Assembly (NCBI GenBank): GCA_002842285.1 | Contig: PHCJ01000011.1 | Span: forward strand, 1 to 64,000 | Origin: Betaproteobacteria bacterium HGW-Betaproteobacteria-22 | GTDB lineage: Bacteria > Pseudomonadota > Gammaproteobacteria > Burkholderiales > Methylophilaceae | DNA: 64,000 nt | Reading direction: 5' to 3' | Shown: positions 44,422 through 54,797 of the stretch, one piece after another | Layout: each line of letters begins with the position of its first letter | Numbering within the stretch: the stretch's first letter is position 1 | Notes under the pieces: model-generated | Told to the model about the DNA's origin: nothing | The model's input: the letters and a program-made list of their open reading frames with translations, nothing else | Database searches by the model: none | Translations under genes and position numbers: made by a program

Positions 44422-46225
44422 TTCCAGCAATTTAAGATTTGACCAATTAAGTGCCTCTGGAAAAGCCAAATTACTCGATATGGCCTTTATGCCATTCGTA
44501 TTTGGCATCAGCTCTATTCCAGTATGCGCATTAGCGCTCGCTATATGGGCATATAAATCAGACAAAAGTATCACTGGCTTTTTGATTTGGGGAGGCATCT
44601 ATATCGTAGCTGCGATGGGAATTCGATTATTGAACCACCAATATAAGCTCGATCGTCTAAAAACAGAACATAAGCTGTTGGTCGTTAAGTGGATACCGAT
44701 TGCATGCTATGTGGCTTTGGGGCATGCACTCGGTTTGACAGCTCCGCTCTTTTTAATTATTGGTCGATTCCCATTTGACTTTACGTTACTGTACTACGTA
44801 ATTGTTGCTGCTGTACTTGCCACTTATGCAACACATCTAACGCCTTTACTAAAAGCCTTTCAATGGCTTTTTTACCCATGCTGGGGGACTTTTATGCTAC
44901 TTTCGCCTTGGACATTCCCAGCACATTGGCACTTTATGCTCTTGTTAATGCTGGTATTCGCGGGTTCAATTTATAAACATTCCTTAACTGGACATCAATT
45001 TTTTCTAAGGCAGATATTGTTAGAAGAAAACGAAGCACGCCTAGCAGAGGATTATAAATCCGCTAAAGAACTCGCAGAAACAGCCCTAAAAGCAAAAAAC
45101 CAATTCCTCACCACTGCCAGTCACGACTTACGCCAACCCGTTCACGCCATGGGTTTTTTAATTGAGTCTATCGCTCGCCGTAATCATGACAGCACTCTAG
45201 AACCCGCGCTTAAAGATTTAAAACAAAGTGTACGCTCGGTGACACAAATGTTTAATTCGCTACTTGATTTATCAAAAATAGAATCTGGTAAAGTTGAGTT
45301 AAATACAAGTAACGTTCATCTTGACTCCATCATTCAAGAAATAGCTACCGTGTTCAGTGAAGAAGCACATGCAAAAAATCTGGAAGTTCGTATGCGCTTA
45401 AGCAACGGCAATGCCATAGTACGAGCCGATGGTACATTGTTGCATCAATCCATTATGAATTTAATGCACAATGCATTGCGTTATACCCAACAAGGCGGTG
45501 TATTAATTGCTGTTAGAAAGCGCGAAAATGATTGGCAGCTAGATGTTTGGGATACTGGAATGGGCGTAGCAAATGAAGACCAAGGCCGAATTTATTCACC
45601 CTTCTACCGTAACGAACATGCCTGGAAAATTGAGAGTGCGGGACATGGTCTAGGGTTATCAGTAGTTGCCCGTTGTTGCGAGATGATGGATTGTCAGTAT
45701 GGATTCAATTCACGCCTAGGTCGAGGTTCGCATTTTTGGCTGCGCTTGCCAGCCGCCATTGGCCGTACGCCATCAGAAAATATTTATGGCAATTCCAAAC
45801 AACCTGAAACATGGCAATCTGAATCAGCACTTTCAGGAACTTGTTTGATTGTGGACGATGACCCGTTAGTGACTGCCGCTTGGGAATCGTTACTGACTTC
45901 TTGGGGCGTTACTGTGCGCTGTGTCGAATCAGGCAAGCAGGCATTAACTTTGTTAGACGAAGGCTTTCAGCCGCAAGCGATTTTTTGTGACCAACGCTTG
46001 CGTGCTGGTGAAAGTGGCTTTGAAGTTTTACGCGCACTCCTAGAACGCAACCCCGAAGCGCACGGTGCGATGATTAGCGGGGAATTCAATTCGCCCGAAC
46101 TTCAAGAGGCTGAAAGCGAAGGTTACCTTGTGCTGCACAAACCCCTTGAACCAGACCAACTGTTTGCTGTTTTATCGAGATGGTTAAACCCAGATTTTCG
46201 ATTAGGCGATTTCACATCCACTTGA
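44414..46225 (+). CDS. Hybrid histidine kinase partnering the NarL-type regulator
   Basis: A 603-residue sensor kinase. Six or so transmembrane helices (residues about 22-185), a coiled linker, the phosphoacceptor site in TTASHDLRQPVHAMG (His237), an ATPase domain (NLMHNALRYTQQGG; GHGLGLSVVARCCEM), and a C-terminal receiver (CLIVDDDPLV; AIFCDQRL with the phosphorylated Asp). It starts at ATG 44414, overlapping the regulator by eight bases. Residues 591-603 (LNPDFRLGDFTST) and the stop codon come from the dispersed element at 46184, so the native C-terminus was altered. Signal sensed unknown. Confidence 0.92.
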   Translation: MSNSSNLRFDQLSASGKAKLLDMAFMPFVFGISSIPVCALALAIWAYKSDKSITGFLIWGGIYIVAAMGIRLLNHQYKLDRLKTEHKLLVVKWIPIACYVALGHALGLTAPLFLIIGRFPFDFTLLYYVIVAAVLATYATHLTPLLKAFQWLFYPCWGTFMLLSPWTFPAHWHFMLLLMLVFAGSIYKHSLTGHQFFLRQILLEENEARLAEDYKSAKELAETALKAKNQFLTTASHDLRQPVHAMGFLIESIARRNHDSTLEPALKDLKQSVRSVTQMFNSLLDLSKIESGKVELNTSNVHLDSIIQEIATVFSEEAHAKNLEVRMRLSNGNAIVRADGTLLHQSIMNLMHNALRYTQQGGVLIAVRKRENDWQLDVWDTGMGVANEDQGRIYSPFYRNEHAWKIESAGHGLGLSVVARCCEMMDCQYGFNSRLGRGSHFWLRLPAAIGRTPSENIYGNSKQPETWQSESALSGTCLIVDDDPLVTAAWESLLTSWGVTVRCVESGKQALTLLDEGFQPQAIFCDQRLRAGESGFEVLRALLERNPEAHGAMISGEFNSPELQEAESEGYLVLHKPLEPDQLFAVLSRWLNPDFRLGDFTST

Positions 46226-46308
46226 ATGTCAACTTGCCAACTTGTTGGCTTTAGTGTTGATTATCAGCCGCTGGCAAGTCCTAATAATAATGGAAAATCT
46301 GCGTTTAA
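46184..46308. repeat. MITE-like dispersed element, copy 4 (internally deleted, 125 bp)
   Basis: Terminal inverted repeats TTAAACCCAGATTTTC (46184-46199) and GAAAATCTGCGTTTAA (46293-46308) with one mismatch in 16. Compared with copy 1 the middle part is missing, apparently lost between short CTTGCC/TCGCC repeats. It reads into the end of the hybrid kinase gene and gives it its last 13 codons and stop. It lies between converging genes. Confidence 0.87.
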
Positions 46309-46342
46309 TCTAAAGACAAGCCATAACTTAGTGACAGTCAAA

Positions 46343-47278
46343 CTATTTCGCTATATATTTTTGATTCAACTTCACTGCAAGCGTACTAAGCGCAATAAGC
46401 GCGATACCTGTCATCACCAGCGCAATCGGCCAGCCTAAGGTATCGGCAAAGTGTTGTGTGGTGTAATAGCCGATATACACCAACATCGACATGGTGCCCA
46501 CCAGCAACAAGGTTCTGCTGCGTACATAAGTGCTCAAAAAGATGATCAGGGCAGACAAACCAAGATAGACAAGTTCCTGCGGGGTGTTTTTAACCGCATC
46601 GAATACTGAAATTAGCAGTATCACTGCACCGATAAAGTACCAGAATGGCGCAATGGCAAGATGCTTTGACTGATTCAACGCATAGGCGACACACAGTAGC
46701 GAAACGCCCACGACCATGCCATTCAGCTTTTCATCCCCGCTCAAGACATCAAATAAATTGGCAAAGAAAATGCAGCCGAATAAAATCGCGCTAAAGGCTA
46801 GCACCGTGCGGCCTTTAGCCCAGAAAGTCGCGCCCTGCTGAATCAGCATATAAACTGCCATAAACATTAAGCCATGGCGCGCATCACCACCGGATGAATA
46901 CTCCTGCAGCATGACCAGAATCCCCGTAGGCTGCAATAGGGCTGCAATTAAAAATAACGGTGTTGCGGCCCGCTCATATTTTTTATCTGTGAGGCATACC
47001 AAGCCCATGGAAAACGCTACCAGCCCAGTTCCCAGTGTCACAACCACGCGCGCTGCCGAGCCAAAATCATCCCAGTACATGGAGATAAACACGCCGATGC
47101 CGGCGAATATAAAAATACCGCCAATATAGCCAAATAATTTGGATAGCACACTTGAAGATTCTTTGCGGACTTGCTGTTGCGGCGCCTGCAGCGCGGCGGC
47201 AATTTCCTGAAGCGTAATGTTATTGTGGCGGGCGAGCGAAACTATGTCCTGCAGTGCATCTTCTTTGAGCGACATCAT
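46343..47278 (-). CDS. DUF2157-like integral membrane protein
   Basis: A 311-residue protein: a soluble N-terminal helix-turn-like part (LARHNNITLQEIAAAL), then eight or more hydrophobic segments (YIGGIFIFAGIGVFISM, VVVTLGTGLVAFSMGLV, LVMTGIALIALSTLAV). It resembles DUF2157 membrane proteins of unknown function. It follows the membrane-anchored protein gene at 47285 by six bases, and both follow miaA, so the three form a transcription unit. Confidence 0.75.
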   Translation of the reverse strand: MMSLKEDALQDIVSLARHNNITLQEIAAALQAPQQQVRKESSSVLSKLFGYIGGIFIFAGIGVFISMYWDDFGSAARVVVTLGTGLVAFSMGLVCLTDKKYERAATPLFLIAALLQPTGILVMLQEYSSGGDARHGLMFMAVYMLIQQGATFWAKGRTVLAFSAILFGCIFFANLFDVLSGDEKLNGMVVGVSLLCVAYALNQSKHLAIAPFWYFIGAVILLISVFDAVKNTPQELVYLGLSALIIFLSTYVRSRTLLLVGTMSMLVYIGYYTTQHFADTLGWPIALVMTGIALIALSTLAVKLNQKYIAK

Positions 47279-47284
47279 GACCTC

Positions 47285-47863
47285 CTAATTTTTAACAACC
47301 CAGCCAATAAACTGCATCTGATTATAGTAGGCATCCCCCTTGTAATACGGCACTTTATAGGCCACACCGCCCTTTTTGATGCGGTAGCCGCTATTGTGAT
47401 AACCGCCGCCAAACATCCCCATCATCATCCCGCCGCCACGATAACTTGGGCCATCCAGCGCATAACCATCCGGCGACACATTGCCAGTATCAATCTCGAA
47501 ACTTTTTGTTTCTTCCAACACCACTTCCACGCCATCAGTAAACTTACTTTTATCAAACGCAAGCTCACGTGTAGTCTCAGTTTTTCCATCATAAACAAAC
47601 AGCCTCACTTGGTTGTAATTGGCGTTTTTATCTTCAACTTTCTTAGGCTTAACCATTAACTGCCTGTTTTTAACATTAAAGTTCAGCGTAAACTCGGACG
47701 TCCTCTGATAATCATACTGCGTTGCGCTAAACAGCATCTCGTATTGCGGGGGCGTGCCAAAAGCCTTGGGAATCACCGTGGCAACGAAAAAAAGTACAAT
47801 CAACAACAATGGCAGTGTGAGGCCAATGACTAATACCAAATTTTGTTTCATCCAGTCTTTCAT
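47285..47863 (-). CDS. Membrane-anchored protein of unknown function
   Basis: A 192-residue protein with one N-terminal transmembrane helix ([23 protein letters not shown], residues 8-30) and a soluble domain, presumably periplasmic, rich in beta strands, plus a Gly/Met-rich stretch ([13 protein letters not shown], near 145-157). I recognise no family name, but a similar protein often neighbours DUF2157-type genes. The start overlaps the miaA stop by four bases (ATGA). Confidence 0.7.
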   Translation of the reverse strand: MKDWMKQNLVLVIGLTLPLLLIVLFFVATVIPKAFGTPPQYEMLFSATQYDYQRTSEFTLNFNVKNRQLMVKPKKVEDKNANYNQVRLFVYDGKTETTRELAFDKSKFTDGVEVVLEETKSFEIDTGNVSPDGYALDGPSYRGGGMMMGMFGGGYHNSGYRIKKGGVAYKVPYYKGDAYYNQMQFIGWVVKN

Positions 47864-48822
47864 GCAATTACCCCTTCAATTCTAATAAATTGCTGAATAT
47901 ACTGTAGCACAATCTCGTGCATCTCAGAGCGCAAGCAATCCACTACCTGCAAATCCTCCATGCCGCGCAACCAGGTAAGCTGACGCTTTGCCAACTGACG
48001 CGTGGCAAAAACGCCTCTATCCCGAAATTCAGCCAAGTCGTATTCACCTGCCAGATATTCCAGTGCCTGCCGGTAGCCTACACAGCGCATTGAAGTCGAG
48101 TCTTTGGTCAGTGCAGGATATTTTGCCTTGAGCGCTTTCACCTCATCTATCAATCCATCTGCCAGCATTTGGTTGAATCGCTGTGCGATGCGCTCATGCA
48201 GCACTTTACGGTCACTTGGTACCAGGGCAATTTTAAGCAGTCGATAGGGCAGCGCCTCACCGCCAGATGACTGATGTAACGCTGTCATGGTTTTACCCGT
48301 AATGCGATACACCTCTAGAGCACGCTCGATACGCTGCATGTCATTTGGCTGCAAGCGTGCTGCCGTTTCCGGGTCTATCTGCGCCAGCCTGGTGTGCATC
48401 ATCGGCCAGCCAACCTGCCTGGCCTCGTGTTCTATCTGTGCGCGAATTTCGGGGTTCGCCTCCGGCAAACGGCTCAACCCTTCCTGCAACGCTTTAAAAT
48501 AAAGCATGGTTCCGCCCACAAGCAATGGCACTTTGCCACGTGCGGTAATGTCGGCCATGAGACGTAACGTATCGTTTCTGAAATTTGCTGCCGAGTAGGC
48601 TTCGGTAGGTGAAATAATATCGATTAAATGGTGAGGTGCTTTTGCCAGCGTTGCCCTGTCAGGCTTGGCAGTGCCGATATTCATATCCCTGAACACCAGT
48701 GCAGAGTCAACGCTAACAAGTTCTACCGGCAATTCTGCGTAGAGCGCTACCGCCAGCCCTGTTTTGCCACTGGCCGTTGGCCCCATTAAAAAAATGGCAG
48801 GAGGCAATGTGTCTGAATGCAT
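47860..48822 (-). CDS. miaA: tRNA dimethylallyltransferase
   Basis: A 320-residue enzyme that prenylates adenine 37 of tRNAs reading UNN codons. The P-loop [17 protein letters not shown] opens the protein; [18 protein letters not shown], the [23 protein letters not shown] stretch and [13 protein letters not shown] are all typical. Length is standard. It overlaps the next gene by four bases. Confidence 0.97.
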   Translation of the reverse strand: MHSDTLPPAIFLMGPTASGKTGLAVALYAELPVELVSVDSALVFRDMNIGTAKPDRATLAKAPHHLIDIISPTEAYSAANFRNDTLRLMADITARGKVPLLVGGTMLYFKALQEGLSRLPEANPEIRAQIEHEARQVGWPMMHTRLAQIDPETAARLQPNDMQRIERALEVYRITGKTMTALHQSSGGEALPYRLLKIALVPSDRKVLHERIAQRFNQMLADGLIDEVKALKAKYPALTKDSTSMRCVGYRQALEYLAGEYDLAEFRDRGVFATRQLAKRQLTWLRGMEDLQVVDCLRSEMHEIVLQYIQQFIRIEGVIA

Positions 48823-48948
48823 AGCATGTTTTCTTTAAAAATTTTTATTTTAATAAGATCAGGCGTGGGAAACTAGCCGAACCAAGCAGTCGCTTACCAA
48901 AATTAGCTCCCAAAAACCACCCATACAGGTGGCCTCCGCATGCTATTT

Positions 48949-48988
48949 AGCCATGTGATGGCTGTATAATTATCATTATATAGCCATG
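48949..48988. promoter_or_regulatory. Candidate operator with three AGCCAT half-sites
   Basis: A perfect 6-3-6 inverted repeat AGCCATGTGATGGCT (48949-48963) is followed, after an AT-rich stretch containing TATAAT, by a third TAGCCAT at 48981-48987. It lies in the gap upstream of the channel operon (start 49074). It may be a regulator site; no regulator is evident, and the AT-rich part may be a promoter. Confidence 0.3.
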
Positions 48989-49073
48989 GTTGTTTGATTT
49001 TAGTAGTATGGCGATGATGCGTCATTCCAGACCGTTTATAATTTTTGTATTTAATTGACTAGTAGGATTATCC

Positions 49074-49448
49074 ATGAATTTAGAAAAAGTTGTGTTTGGT
49101 TTTTTTATCGTACTGGCAATGACCCTAAACTTTGGCTTTTTTATCGGAGATATCGATAACCCAAGCCATCATCACGTCTATGAATTATATGCCGCCATTG
49201 TTATCAGCCTGATTGCAACCGTGCTCAAGTTCGGCGACCGCACCCAGGTTGGTGCCATATTACTTTCTACCAGCCTTGCGGCAGATCTACAACTAATAAC
49301 CGCAGCGATTCTTTGGGCAGCTTTAAACGGGAAATATGACGAACCCAGTCTTACCGTATATATCGTATCGCTCTCGGGTGGCGCATTAATGGCCAACATC
49401 GTTTCAGTAGTATTGCTAATCTCAGAAACCATTAGCCAACGCCGCTAA
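49074..49448 (+). CDS. Small membrane protein (DUF6394-like) upstream of an ion channel gene
   Basis: A 124-residue protein with three to four transmembrane segments (VVFGFFIVLAMTLNFGFFIG, YAAIVISLIATVLKF, AADLQLITAAILWAALNG, MANIVSVVLLISET). A histidine-rich NPSHHHVYE loop follows the first helix. It precedes the K+-channel-like gene by 39 bases on the same strand, so it may be an accessory subunit. Function unknown; the DUF name is from memory of similar proteins. Confidence 0.75.
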   Translation: MNLEKVVFGFFIVLAMTLNFGFFIGDIDNPSHHHVYELYAAIVISLIATVLKFGDRTQVGAILLSTSLAADLQLITAAILWAALNGKYDEPSLTVYIVSLSGGALMANIVSVVLLISETISQRR

Positions 49449-49487
49449 ACATGATAGCCTGCCAACCAAATGAATTGAGCCTAACAC

Positions 49488-51182
49488 TTGGATAGCATTC
49501 TTTTTCTGATACTGCGACGATTAAGACGCCCACTGATCTTAATCATCGTAAGTTTTGCTGTTTCAATCCTGGGTCTTACGCTCATGCCTGGCACAGATGA
49601 CCAGGGCAACCCCTGGCAGATGAGCATATTTCAGGCGCTGTACGTGATTAGCTATACCGCCACGACAATCGGCTTTGGTGAAGTGCCCTATCCATTCAGC
49701 CAGGCACAGCGATTATGGGTGACATTTTCCATTTACATGACGGTTATACCGTGGTTTTACGCCATCGGTAAAATCATCACCCTCCTGCAAGATACCGGGT
49801 TAAGGCAAGCCATTACTACCGAGCGTTTTTCACGTGCGGTTCGGCGATTGCAGGAGCCATTTTATATATTGTGCAGCTATGGGCAGTCGGCCAGCTTAAT
49901 CGCACATTCCCTTGACCAAAAAGGCATGCGCGTAGTCGTTATTGAGTCCTCAGCCGAACGTCTCAACGAGTTGGAACTGGCTGACACAAAAAATGTGATT
50001 CCCTATTTATGCGCCGACGCTGTGCTACCAGAAAACCTGATCAAGGCCGGTATTTTGCACCCCCTGTGCAGCGGCATTGTGACGCTCACCGACAACGATG
50101 ATGTCAACCTTGGCGTTGCTATTGCAGTCAAATTATTGAACCCTAAGCTTTTAGTGGTTGCGCGAGCCGAGCGCGATGATATCACTGCCAACATGGCCTC
50201 TTTTGGCACTGACCACATCATTAATCCCTATACACTGTTTGGCGACCAGTTAGCGATGTGCGTACATGCACTGGGCACTTACTTACTGCATGAATGGTTA
50301 ACCGGCGTTCCTGGTGATACGCTGCCCCCTCCGGAAAGCCCCCCCAGAGGACGTTGGATTGTATGCGGTTATGGGCGCTTTGGTAAAGCCGTGGTTGAAA
50401 ATCTTGAACGCGAACACATCAGCACGACCATTATTGAGGCCATGCCGGAAATGACAGGCTGCACCAACTGCATTATAGGTAGCGGCACCGAAGCCAGAAC
50501 ACTGCTGGAAGCCGATATTACTAGTGCAGTAGGAATTGTCGCCGGCACGGATAACGATATCAATAATTTATCCATAGTGATGACTGCATTTGAGCTTAAC
50601 CCCAGCTTGTTTGTCGTTATCCGCAAAAACAAACGTCACAACAGCGCCTTATTTAAAAAATTCGCTGCCGACATCACGATGCAACCCACTGAAATCATTG
50701 CACATGAATGTCTGGCACATTTGATTTCTCCATTGCTTGCACAATTTTTAAGCTTGCTGCGCTTACAATCAAACGACTGGGCCAACAAACTGATTAGCGA
50801 ACTGGTATCGGTAGTAGGTGAACACGTGCCGGAAACCTGGGCTGCGACAATTGACATTGAAAACGCCCCAGCAATCTGCGAATTTTTATTAAATGACAAC
50901 CGGCAAGTTTTACTGGAGCATTTGACACAAGACCCGGCAATGAGGGAGCGCAGACTTGATCTTGTGCCTATATTGCTTGTGCGCAAAAATCAGCCCACGC
51001 TGCTGCCTGCATTGGATACGCCAATTCATTATGGTGATCGCATTTTGTTCTGTGGCACGCCACTTGCAAAATTCATTCTGCCCACCTTGCTGCACAATCC
51101 CAAAGCGCTGACTTACGTGGTAGATGGCGTAGACTTGCCCAATAGTCTACTCTGGTGCTGGCTAAAGAATAAACTGCAGTAA
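49488..51182 (+). CDS. K+-channel-like protein with two RCK (TrkA-N) domains
   Basis: A 564-residue protein. Two transmembrane helices (about 13-33 and 75-98) flank a pore loop with the selectivity-like sequence TTIGFGE (Thr60-Glu65), a variant of the potassium filter TVGYGD. Two RCK domains follow: FYILCSYGQSASLIAHSL (about 125, the GxGxxG motif partly altered) and WIVCGYGRFGKAVVENL (about 290, intact NAD-binding motif). Start is TTG 49488; an in-frame TAA at 49482 excludes a longer version. Likely a ligand-gated cation channel; ion choice unproven. Confidence 0.85.
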   Translation: MDSILFLILRRLRRPLILIIVSFAVSILGLTLMPGTDDQGNPWQMSIFQALYVISYTATTIGFGEVPYPFSQAQRLWVTFSIYMTVIPWFYAIGKIITLLQDTGLRQAITTERFSRAVRRLQEPFYILCSYGQSASLIAHSLDQKGMRVVVIESSAERLNELELADTKNVIPYLCADAVLPENLIKAGILHPLCSGIVTLTDNDDVNLGVAIAVKLLNPKLLVVARAERDDITANMASFGTDHIINPYTLFGDQLAMCVHALGTYLLHEWLTGVPGDTLPPPESPPRGRWIVCGYGRFGKAVVENLEREHISTTIIEAMPEMTGCTNCIIGSGTEARTLLEADITSAVGIVAGTDNDINNLSIVMTAFELNPSLFVVIRKNKRHNSALFKKFAADITMQPTEIIAHECLAHLISPLLAQFLSLLRLQSNDWANKLISELVSVVGEHVPETWAATIDIENAPAICEFLLNDNRQVLLEHLTQDPAMRERRLDLVPILLVRKNQPTLLPALDTPIHYGDRILFCGTPLAKFILPTLLHNPKALTYVVDGVDLPNSLLWCWLKNKLQ

Positions 51183-51238
51183 CTACCATGAGCACTGATT
51201 TTAAGGCAGGTGGGGTTTAACCCAGATTATTCATTTCG

Positions 51239-51272
51239 CACCAGTCTTGTTGCTTTAGCAACAAGACTGGTG
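51239..51272. terminator. Strong 15-bp perfect hairpin between converging genes
   Basis: CACCAGTCTTGTTGC, loop TTTA, then the exact complement. It lies between the channel gene and serS, which converge. No T-run follows on either strand, so it is either a factor-assisted terminator, an RNA-stability hairpin or a repeat-type palindrome. The preceding GGTTTAACCCAGATTATTC resembles the end of the dispersed element described at 46184. Confidence 0.5.
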
Positions 51273-51346
51273 GTGACCTTTACGATTTAGCTAAAAATGT
51301 CTTTTCTTAGGTAATTTTTATTTTTGATTAGCCAGCGTTAATCGGA

Positions 51347-52624
<1,278 letters not shown>

Positions 52625-52650
52625 TTAATTTTCCCAAAGGTCTTTATTTT

Positions 52651-52797
52651 GGCCACAGACAAACACGGGGGAACACGAATAAACACGGATATCAACCTTT
52701 TAAATCATGCCAACTTAACTACATAAAGCAATGAAACCTGAATGATTAAGTAATGGATTGGTTTTATCAGCGTGTATCCGTGTTCATCTTTGGCTAA
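52651..52797. repeat. Dispersed repeat, CCGTGTTCATCTTTGG family, copy 2
   Basis: Left end GGCCACAGACAAACACGGG then AATAAACACGGATATCAAC; right end GTATCCGTGTTCATCTTTGG ending near 52797, complementary to the left. About 60 bases of unique AT-rich sequence lie between. The same family occurs at 20427-20514. It fills the serS-rarA gap and abuts the end of rarA. Confidence 0.72.
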
Positions 52798-52798
52798 T

Positions 52799-54115
52799 TT
52801 ATTTTTTTGCTTTTATATCCAGCTCGCGCAGATGCGCCAGTTTTTCCGCTATTTTACCTTCTAAGCCACGCGGAGTGGGTACATAAAACTGCTGTGGCGG
52901 CAAATCATCCGGGAAATATTGCTCACCTGCCGCATAGGCTTCAGGTTCATGATGCGCATAGCGATATTCTTTGCCATAGTCCAAAGCTTTCATGAGCTTG
53001 GTGGGTGCATTCCTCAAATGCAACGGTACTGGGCGTGATTTATCCTGCGCAACAAATGCCTTAGCCTGATTATAAGCCATATAGGCGGCATTGCTTTTTG
53101 CCGCAACAGCCAGATAAATAACTGCATTAGATAGTGCCAACTCTCCCTCAGGCGACCCAAGACGCTCATAAATCTGGCAAGCTTCAAGCGCCATGGTCTG
53201 TGCTCGCGGGTCTGCAATGCCAATATCTTCTACAGCCATGCGCACAATGCGTCGTCCGAGATATAGCGGATCAGCTCCGCCATCAATCATGCGCAGAAAC
53301 CAGTATAAGGCTGCATCAGGATTAGAGCCTCGCACAGATTTATGCAATGCAGAGATTTGATCATAGAATGCTTCACCACCTTTATCAAACCGGCGCAGCT
53401 TACTCGCCATCGTGGTCTGCAAAAAGGTTTCATCAATCTCCGGCACGCCTGCGCCCTGCGCTGCATTAAACAGGCCCTCTGCAAAGTTGAGCAGGCGCCT
53501 GGCATCCCCATCAGCGTATGCCAGCACCTGCTCACGCACTTCCGACGTAACTGTCAAATCATGCGCCACCAATTGTTGCGCACGATCCAGCAGCAATGAC
53601 AGCTCGGCCTCAGATAAGGAGTTGAGCACAAACACCTGCGCACGGCTAAGCAGCGCACTATTGACTTCAAATGAAGGATTCTCTGTCGTCGCGCCAATAA
53701 AGGTAATTAATCCACTCTCAACATAAGGCAAAAAAGCATCTTGCTGACCTTTATTAAAACGGTGCACTTCATCTACAAACAGAATGGTTTTGCGGCCATG
53801 CTGCTGCAGAGTGAGCTCGGCACGCTCCACGGCTTCGCGTATGTCTTTAATGCCCGACAGCACAGCAGAAATCGGGATAAATTCGGCTTGCGCCGTATTC
53901 GCAATCAAGCGCGCCAATGTCGTTTTACCAACCCCCGGCGGCCCCCACAAAATCATCGAAGGTAGCTTTCCTGACTGAAAAGCCAGCCTCAGCGGTTTGC
54001 CCGCGCCCAGTAAATGCGACTGCCCGACCACCTCATCCAACGTTTTTGGACGCAATCTCTCAGCCAGTGGAGCTTCTGGTGTATTGGGGGTAAAAAGGCT
54101 ATTCAAAATAGTCAC
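52799..54115 (-). CDS. rarA: Replication-associated recombination protein RarA (AAA+ ATPase)
   Basis: A 438-residue clamp-loader-like ATPase. Walker A LWGPPGVGKTTLA, Walker B ILFVDEVHRFNK, sensor TTENPSFEV, and a C-terminal tetramerisation region (YGKEYRYAHHEPEAYAAGEQYFPDDL). It acts at stalled replication forks. The start is GTG 54115; 15 bases separate it from lolA, and ftsK, lolA, rarA form a conserved run. Confidence 0.96.
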   Translation of the reverse strand: MTILNSLFTPNTPEAPLAERLRPKTLDEVVGQSHLLGAGKPLRLAFQSGKLPSMILWGPPGVGKTTLARLIANTAQAEFIPISAVLSGIKDIREAVERAELTLQQHGRKTILFVDEVHRFNKGQQDAFLPYVESGLITFIGATTENPSFEVNSALLSRAQVFVLNSLSEAELSLLLDRAQQLVAHDLTVTSEVREQVLAYADGDARRLLNFAEGLFNAAQGAGVPEIDETFLQTTMASKLRRFDKGGEAFYDQISALHKSVRGSNPDAALYWFLRMIDGGADPLYLGRRIVRMAVEDIGIADPRAQTMALEACQIYERLGSPEGELALSNAVIYLAVAAKSNAAYMAYNQAKAFVAQDKSRPVPLHLRNAPTKLMKALDYGKEYRYAHHEPEAYAAGEQYFPDDLPPQQFYVPTPRGLEGKIAEKLAHLRELDIKAKK

Positions 54116-54130
54116 TGACGGTTTATTTAT

Positions 54131-54760
54131 TTATTCACCCACCACATCCACACCCTTGGGCGGTTTGAACAAAAAACTATTTTCATCCAATTCCGGATTG
54201 GTTTCAACGTCTGTAAATTCAATTTTCGTGTGATGCCCAAAGCTATCAATGAGCGACATGACCTGTATTTTGTTATGTTTAAATCCTAGCAAAATCTTGT
54301 CAAAGCCTGACTCCTTTGCCTTAGGGCTGGCACTAACCCAATCCATATCATCCTTACGATAAGCGTTTGCCAGTCTAAAGGTGTTCTCAATGGCTTTTCC
54401 GCCAGCCAGCAAGGCCGCAGGGCTCGTCCCCAACGCATCACCCAGTGCTCGCACCGTCACTTGCGCCAAGTCCATATCGTATAGCCATACCTGCCTGCCA
54501 TCGCTGATAATCTGCTGCTCATACGGTTTGTAATAATCCCAGCGAAATTTATTGGGGCGTTTAAGCTGCATTTTACCCGTCACATCCTGCACCTTACGCC
54601 CTTGCTTATCGGTCACCACCTGATGAAAGTCAGCACGTATCGATTGCGTTTGCTCATAAAACGCCTTGACGCTGGCCATGCCGTCTGCCAGAGCATGTAG
54701 CGGCAACAAGCCAGAGAACAATACAAGTACCCATAAAGTTTTAACATAGTGCAATCTCAT
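54131..54760 (-). CDS. lolA: Outer-membrane lipoprotein carrier protein LolA
   Basis: A 209-residue periplasmic chaperone that carries lipoproteins from LolCDE to LolB. Signal peptide ends ALADG (about residue 25). QTQSIRADFHQVVTDKQGRKVQDVTGKMQLKRPNKFRWDY and QIISDGRQVWLYDMDLAQVTV are characteristic LolA segments. It lies 37 bases after ftsK and 15 before rarA. Confidence 0.95.
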   Translation of the reverse strand: MRLHYVKTLWVLVLFSGLLPLHALADGMASVKAFYEQTQSIRADFHQVVTDKQGRKVQDVTGKMQLKRPNKFRWDYYKPYEQQIISDGRQVWLYDMDLAQVTVRALGDALGTSPAALLAGGKAIENTFRLANAYRKDDMDWVSASPKAKESGFDKILLGFKHNKIQVMSLIDSFGHHTKIEFTDVETNPELDENSFLFKPPKGVDVVGE

Positions 54761-54797
54761 ATTTTATTTTCCGGCTGTGTCAATAAGGCAAACTTCA

